A DNA stretch of 64,000 bases from assembly GCF_003353055.1 (NCBI RefSeq), contig NZ_QKWJ01000019.1, positions 1 to 64,000 of the forward strand, given 5' to 3'. The DNA comes from Cupriavidus lacunae (GTDB lineage Bacteria; Pseudomonadota; Gammaproteobacteria; Burkholderiales; Burkholderiaceae). Of the stretch, positions 60,501 through 64,000 are shown in pieces. The notes beneath the pieces were generated by a model. The model did not search any database, was not told where the DNA came from, and saw only the letters and a list, made by a program, of their open reading frames with translations. A program made the position numbers and the translations under genes. Each line of letters begins with the position of its first letter. Positions within the stretch are counted from its first letter, which is position 1.

Positions 60501-60601
60501 CGGCTTATAGGTCCCTTACAGGTTTGTGCAGTATAGCACGTCCTTTAAGAATCAATAACTTGCGTTCGCCTGCGCCCCTTTGCGTGCCTATGCGCGCAAG
60601 C

Positions 60602-60638
60602 GAATCTGCGCCAGTTTGGCGCAGATTTGGCGCAGATT
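60602..60638. repeat. Iteron-like 11-bp repeats near the attachment site
   Basis: TGGCGCAGATT occurs twice in tandem (60617-60627 and 60628-60638), and its complement, extended to GAATCTGCGCCA, stands at 60602-60613, giving a perfect 12-bp inverted repeat with the second copy (to 60639). Such repeats about 100 nt from an attachment site can be arm sites for the integrase or excisionase. Confidence 0.75.
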
Positions 60639-60639
60639 C

Positions 60640-60952
60640 CTCGTAAACAAGCTTCTTCGGGAGCGTCCAAATGGCTATGCATGCACCCGCCTAGTAGGTT
60701 GGGGTCAAATGCCTGCGCATGCCTGCGTTAATGAACTGGGCACAGTGATTCTGGCGCCGCTGGACTGTTGTCCCGTTCGACGTGGCTATCCAGTAAGTGG
60801 AGTGGACTATACTTGCCGCTGGAGCGATTGTGGGGGACTCTCCAGTCAGATGCGCCAACTGAGCCACTCAGTTGTGGCAGGATGCCAACGGTGGTCATTT
60901 CTAGCGTTCCTGCTGTTTAAGAGAACACGCTATAGAACCCAAAATAGCCGTC
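60640..60952. promoter_or_regulatory. Leader of the putative defence operon
   Basis: I see no gene in these 313 nt; an open frame running through 60580-61107 overlaps the helicase gene in the wrong frame and lacks a protein-like composition. A perfect 8-bp palindrome CAACTGAG-CCA-CTCAGTTG at 60856-60874 resembles an operator. Possible -10 elements are TATACT (60808-60813) and TATAGA (60931-60936), without good -35 partners. Confidence 0.45.
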
Positions 60953-62830
60953 ATGACTACTGCAACCTGGGTGGCCGAAGGCTGCCGAATTCTTCTCAAG
61001 AAGACATCAGGAGAGCGTGTGCTGCTCCCGGCCATGGACATCTTCAAGGCGGTCTTCGGCCATCTGCGTGTCTGTGCCGACGAGGTCGTCCGCAGCCCTG
61101 TGGATGACATCCCGTCGTTGACCTTCTCTCGACAGCCTGCACAGCCGGCTATTCGTCTTTCGGGGAATGATGGCCGCAACCTCCAGCTCTCTTTTGGTCT
61201 GTCCACGGACACGGGTTTTGTTCAGTTAGACGGGGCGGCCGACCAGCTCATTCACGACGGTCGGTGGTATCCCGTCAGAGCAGACCTCCTGCGGACAGCC
61301 CTTGACTGGCTGGCAGATGCACGAGTCAAGACACAGGGGGGCATCACTGTCGGTGACCTTGTCGCCCTGCGAGCCCAAACGGAAAAACCCTTTGCTGTAT
61401 TCGATGAAGTAGCGTTCGATGCTTCAACTTCAGTCGTTGAACAGCCTCAGGCATTCATTCCGGGGTTTTCGGGAACACTCTACCCTTACCAGTCTTCCGG
61501 TGTAGCCTTTCTGTCCCTAGTGGCAGAGCAGGGTGTTGGGTGCATCCTTGGCGACGAGATGGGGCTGGGCAAGACGGCTCAGGTCATCGCAGTGCTCCAG
61601 ATTGAGAAGAACGCTGGCCGTGGCCCAGCTCTTGTGGTTGCTCCTGCCACACTGCTTGAAAACTGGCGAAGGGAGCTCGCCTTCTTTGCACCTACGCTCA
61701 CTGTCCTGCTACACGCGGGGGCAGACCGGGCGGGTGTAGCCGCCCGGCTACGAGGCGCTGACATCGTTATCGTATCCTATGACACGGCAATTCGTGACGA
61801 GGAAATCCTCAATCAGATTGAGTGGAACGTCATCGCACTTGACGAGGCGCAAGCCATCAAGAACCCTGAGGCCCAGCGGACAACTACCGTGAAGCGGCTG
61901 CCTCGCAGGGTCTCAATTGCCGTAACCGGCACGCCACTGGAGAACCGCATAGATGACCTTTGGTCCCTGGCAGACTTCGCCATGTCCGGGCTATTAGGGG
62001 AACGGGACACATTCCTCGCCCAGTTTGGCAACGAGCTGGAGGACGCCGCGCGGTTGGCGCCTATCATTGCCCCGATGCTGTTGCGGCGCAGGGTACTGGA
62101 CGTAGCGCAGGACCTGCCCGAGCGGATTGACGTCTCGCAGGCCTTGCAGATGTCCTCGCCCCTTGCTCTGGCGTACGAGGCTCTACGCAAGCAGACGCTG
62201 GAGGAGTTTGGCCCAGCCGGTGGCCTAGTTGCTACCACGCGTCTTCGCATGCTTTGCGCTCACCCCTTACTGGTGGGTAACTGGCATGCGGACCCATCCA
62301 TGGAGGTACCTAAATATGAGAGGACGGTGGAACTTCTCGAGGAAATCTTCAGTGGGGGTGAGAAGGCGCTCATTTTCTCGACATACCAGGCCATTGCCGA
62401 CCTTTTCATGTCCGATATGCCGAGACGATTCCCTAAGGGATTTTTTGATTTTATCGATGGGCGAGTCGAGGGAGCTGTGCGACAGACAGTTGTGGACCGG
62501 TTCTTTGGGCACCAGGGATATGGCGTACTCTTTCTGAATCCGAAGGCAGCTGGCTCGGGCCTAAATATCACGACAGCCAACCATGTGATTCACTACAACC
62601 CGGAGTGGAACCCGGCACTGACAGCCCAGGCGTCGGCGCGTTCCTATAGAAGAAAGCAGACAAGGCCAGTAACGATTCATCATCTGTTCTACGTTCAGAC
62701 AGTAGAGGAAGTGATTAGAAGCGCGGCAGCTTTCAAGCAGGACCTCGCCGGTGAGGCCGTGACTGGTCACAACGGAGATTTGGACCCAATGGCTATTGCG
62801 CAGGCCCTGCAGGTTTCACCACTGGCCTAA
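60953..62830 (+). CDS. SNF2-family DEXX helicase-like ATPase of a putative defence system
   Basis: The 625-residue protein has an unrecognised N-terminal region (1-175) and then a SNF2 core. Motif I is DEMGLGKT (201-208), motif II DEAQ (297-300, where most have DEAH), motif III TGTPLENR (325-332), motif V NPKAAGSGLNIT (529-540), and motif VI is an altered QASARSYRRKQ (559-569) that keeps the arginines R563 and R566. It probably translocates on DNA or remodels DNA-bound protein. Codons ending in A or T are much commoner than in core genes, a sign of transfer. It is followed 17 nt later by an EcoRII-N domain gene and then a GHKL ATPase. Confidence 0.88.
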   Translation: MTTATWVAEGCRILLKKTSGERVLLPAMDIFKAVFGHLRVCADEVVRSPVDDIPSLTFSRQPAQPAIRLSGNDGRNLQLSFGLSTDTGFVQLDGAADQLIHDGRWYPVRADLLRTALDWLADARVKTQGGITVGDLVALRAQTEKPFAVFDEVAFDASTSVVEQPQAFIPGFSGTLYPYQSSGVAFLSLVAEQGVGCILGDEMGLGKTAQVIAVLQIEKNAGRGPALVVAPATLLENWRRELAFFAPTLTVLLHAGADRAGVAARLRGADIVIVSYDTAIRDEEILNQIEWNVIALDEAQAIKNPEAQRTTTVKRLPRRVSIAVTGTPLENRIDDLWSLADFAMSGLLGERDTFLAQFGNELEDAARLAPIIAPMLLRRRVLDVAQDLPERIDVSQALQMSSPLALAYEALRKQTLEEFGPAGGLVATTRLRMLCAHPLLVGNWHADPSMEVPKYERTVELLEEIFSGGEKALIFSTYQAIADLFMSDMPRRFPKGFFDFIDGRVEGAVRQTVVDRFFGHQGYGVLFLNPKAAGSGLNITTANHVIHYNPEWNPALTAQASARSYRRKQTRPVTIHHLFYVQTVEEVIRSAAAFKQDLAGEAVTGHNGDLDPMAIAQALQVSPLA

Positions 62831-62847
62831 AACGGGAGTTATGTGAA

Positions 62848-63291
62848 GTGACAACAGAAATCCGGAAGAAGTTGAGCGCCAACGACGTCGGAGCTACCGG
62901 CGGCCATCAGGCAGGCATTCTGGTTCCCAAGGAAGAACAAATTCTTTCGTTCTTTCCTACCCTCGACAAGACCGTGAAAAACCCGAGGATGAAGCTCGTT
63001 GTGTTTGAACGTGAAAGTCGGGAGCGCTGGGAATTTAACTTCATCTACTACAACAACAAGCTTTTCAAGGAAGGCGCAGGTAAAGGTACACGTAACGAAT
63101 ACCGTATCACTGGCATGACAAAGTTCATGCGCGCAATTGACGCCAAGGTCGATGACGTGCTTGTCTTCTCCCGGGATGAAAACGCTTCCTTTGAGGTCGA
63201 CATCGTTCGCTCGAATGCGTCGTTTAGTCTGCAAATGGATGGCGACACCCTTGTTCTCGGTGGAGGCTGGACGGTTATTCCATCGCGCTAA
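62848..63291 (+). CDS. Stand-alone EcoRII-N (B3-like) DNA-binding domain protein
   Basis: The 147-residue protein resembles the N-terminal effector-binding domain of restriction enzyme EcoRII. The block RKKLSANDVGATGGHQAGIL (6-25) is the family's most recognisable motif, and NEYRITGMTKFMR plus VDDVLVFSRDE follow in the expected order. The catalytic PD-(D/E)XK part of EcoRII is absent, so this is a specificity or sensor subunit rather than a nuclease. The start is GTG at 62848, 10 nt after GGGAG; no ATG fits. It lies between the SNF2 and GHKL ATPase genes with 17-nt spacers. Confidence 0.82.
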   Translation: MTTEIRKKLSANDVGATGGHQAGILVPKEEQILSFFPTLDKTVKNPRMKLVVFERESRERWEFNFIYYNNKLFKEGAGKGTRNEYRITGMTKFMRAIDAKVDDVLVFSRDENASFEVDIVRSNASFSLQMDGDTLVLGGGWTVIPSR

Positions 63292-63308
63292 CATATTTAA
63301 AGCACCCC

Positions 63309-64000
63309 ATGACAGAAAGAAAAATCAGCGTTCCGCCCGACGTGGCCCGTATCAGTGAGGGCCTGCGAGACACAGGGTATGACTTCAACGCCGCCGTTGC
63401 TGACATCCTTGACAATTCCATTGCAGCTGGGGCCGATAAGATTTATGTCCGCCTGGAAGTCGACTTTGCCGACAGCGTCGTCATTTCCATCGTGGATAAC
63501 GGCCACGGCATGAACGAGGAAGGTCTGGTCAACGCCATGAAGTATGGCTCCAGCAAGCGGGCCAGTGCCAAGAGCCTGGGCAAGTTTGGTCTGGGCCTGA
63601 AGACAGCTTCAACAGCCTTCTGCCGGCGTCTGTCGGTCATCTCCCGTGACTCCGGCTCGTCCCCAATGCTGCGTGCGACGTGGGACCTTGATGACATGGC
63701 TGCCCGGAACTCCTGGGACCTCGAGATTGCTGCCGCTGATGCGGCTCACCGCCAATTGCTCGACGAGATTGCGCCGGGAGCAGCTGGCACGGTTGTGCTT
63801 TGGGAAAACATTGACCGCGTGACTGCCCCTGAGGGCCAGCCCATCCGGAAAGCCGTTGAAAAGCTGGAGACAGGCCTCCGGGACCATATCGCGGTTGTCT
63901 TTCAGCGTTTTCTCGATGCCAATGACGGTCGCGAGCGAAACGTTCATATCCAGCTCAACGGGGAGTCCGTTGCCGCGTGGGACCCCTTCTGCATCGTCGA
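63309..64000 (+). CDS. MORC/MutL-like GHKL ATPase, 5' part
   Basis: At least 230 residues are present before the window ends. The Bergerat ATP-binding fold is clear: N-box ADILDNSIAAGA (31-42), with D32 where MutL and Hsp90 have the catalytic Glu, G1 box DNGHGM (63-68), YGSSKR (79-84), and G2 box GKFGLGLKTA (91-100). The block resembles prokaryotic MORC-like ATPases found in restriction-type loci rather than MutL of mismatch repair. It starts 17 nt after the EcoRII-N gene. No ribosome binding site is strong. Partners such as a Z1-domain protein or a nuclease may follow outside the window. Confidence 0.83.
   Translation, partial: MTERKISVPPDVARISEGLRDTGYDFNAAVADILDNSIAAGADKIYVRLEVDFADSVVISIVDNGHGMNEEGLVNAMKYGSSKRASAKSLGKFGLGLKTASTAFCRRLSVISRDSGSSPMLRATWDLDDMAARNSWDLEIAAADAAHRQLLDEIAPGAAGTVVLWENIDRVTAPEGQPIRKAVEKLETGLRDHIAVVFQRFLDANDGRERNVHIQLNGESVAAWDPFCIV

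Noticed and set aside
60454..60530. A functional tRNA-Pro gene on the minus strand
   Set aside because: The D-arm and 5' acceptor strand are missing and the anticodon stem cannot pair, so only the 3' half is present.
60602..60639. Start of a CRISPR array
   Set aside because: The repeats are only 11-12 bp, adjacent without spacers, and one is inverted.
60580..61107. A 175-codon open frame in front of the SNF2 gene
   Set aside because: It overlaps the helicase gene in another frame, has Cys/Arg-rich non-protein-like composition and spans the repeat array.

Overview
The window is chromosomal DNA from a G+C-rich betaproteobacterium, most likely a Burkholderiaceae member close to Cupriavidus or Ralstonia. 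The basis is the complete mraZ-to-ftsZ division and cell-wall cluster followed by lpxC, a DUF721 gene, secA, argJ and pilB/C/D with coaE, zapD and yacG. A Burkholderia-type porin, a Bug-family binding protein, Coq7 and extended-frame codon use in C/G-ending codons agree. The genus is inferred from gene order and protein resemblance; no database search was possible.

Layout. 1-99 is the 3' part of a 5S rRNA with its terminator, so an rRNA operon ends at the left edge. 378-24211 is accessory metabolism and transport: a DUF3047 lipoprotein, a DUF2891 protein, an M20 amidohydrolase, a five-gene dipeptide-type ABC transporter, a branched-chain-amino-acid-type binding protein, a molybdopterin oxidoreductase overlapping a zinc aminopeptidase-like lipoprotein, a 1102-residue single-chain biotin-dependent acyl-CoA carboxylase divergent from a TetR regulator, an acyl-CoA ligase, a MarR/lipoprotein pair, a Bug protein and a porin. 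A dispersed hairpin repeat (REP-like) occurs once at 9726 and as an inverted pair at 14548-14666. 24548-25171 is coq7.

25463-43163 is the dcw cluster: an MraZ-type operator with four 10-bp-phased repeats, then mraZ, rsmH, ftsL, ftsI, murE, murF, mraY, murD, ftsW, murG, murC, ddlB, ftsQ, ftsA and ftsZ, many with ATGA start/stop overlaps. It closes with a strong terminator. A peroxiredoxin, lpxC, a DciA-like gene, secA, argJ, a DUF815 ATPase, mutT and an OPT transporter follow. On the minus strand come yacG, zapD, coaE, pilD, pilC and pilB.

At 60454-60500 lies the 3' half of a tRNA-Pro(CGG) gene on the minus strand. Its anticodon stem cannot pair, so it is not a tRNA but an attachment-site duplicate. 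The core chromosome (a small excisionase-like gene and a perfect 16-bp-stem terminator) is to its left; to its right base composition and codon use change and an integrated element begins. After iteron-like repeats and an operator-like palindrome the element carries a compact run of three genes: a SNF2-family helicase, a stand-alone EcoRII-N (B3-like) DNA-binding domain protein, and a MORC/MutL-like GHKL ATPase that runs off the right edge. I read this as the start of a restriction or anti-phage system of the MORC/Z1 kind, in an arrangement I do not recognise as described. Its nuclease and methylase components, if any, are beyond the window.
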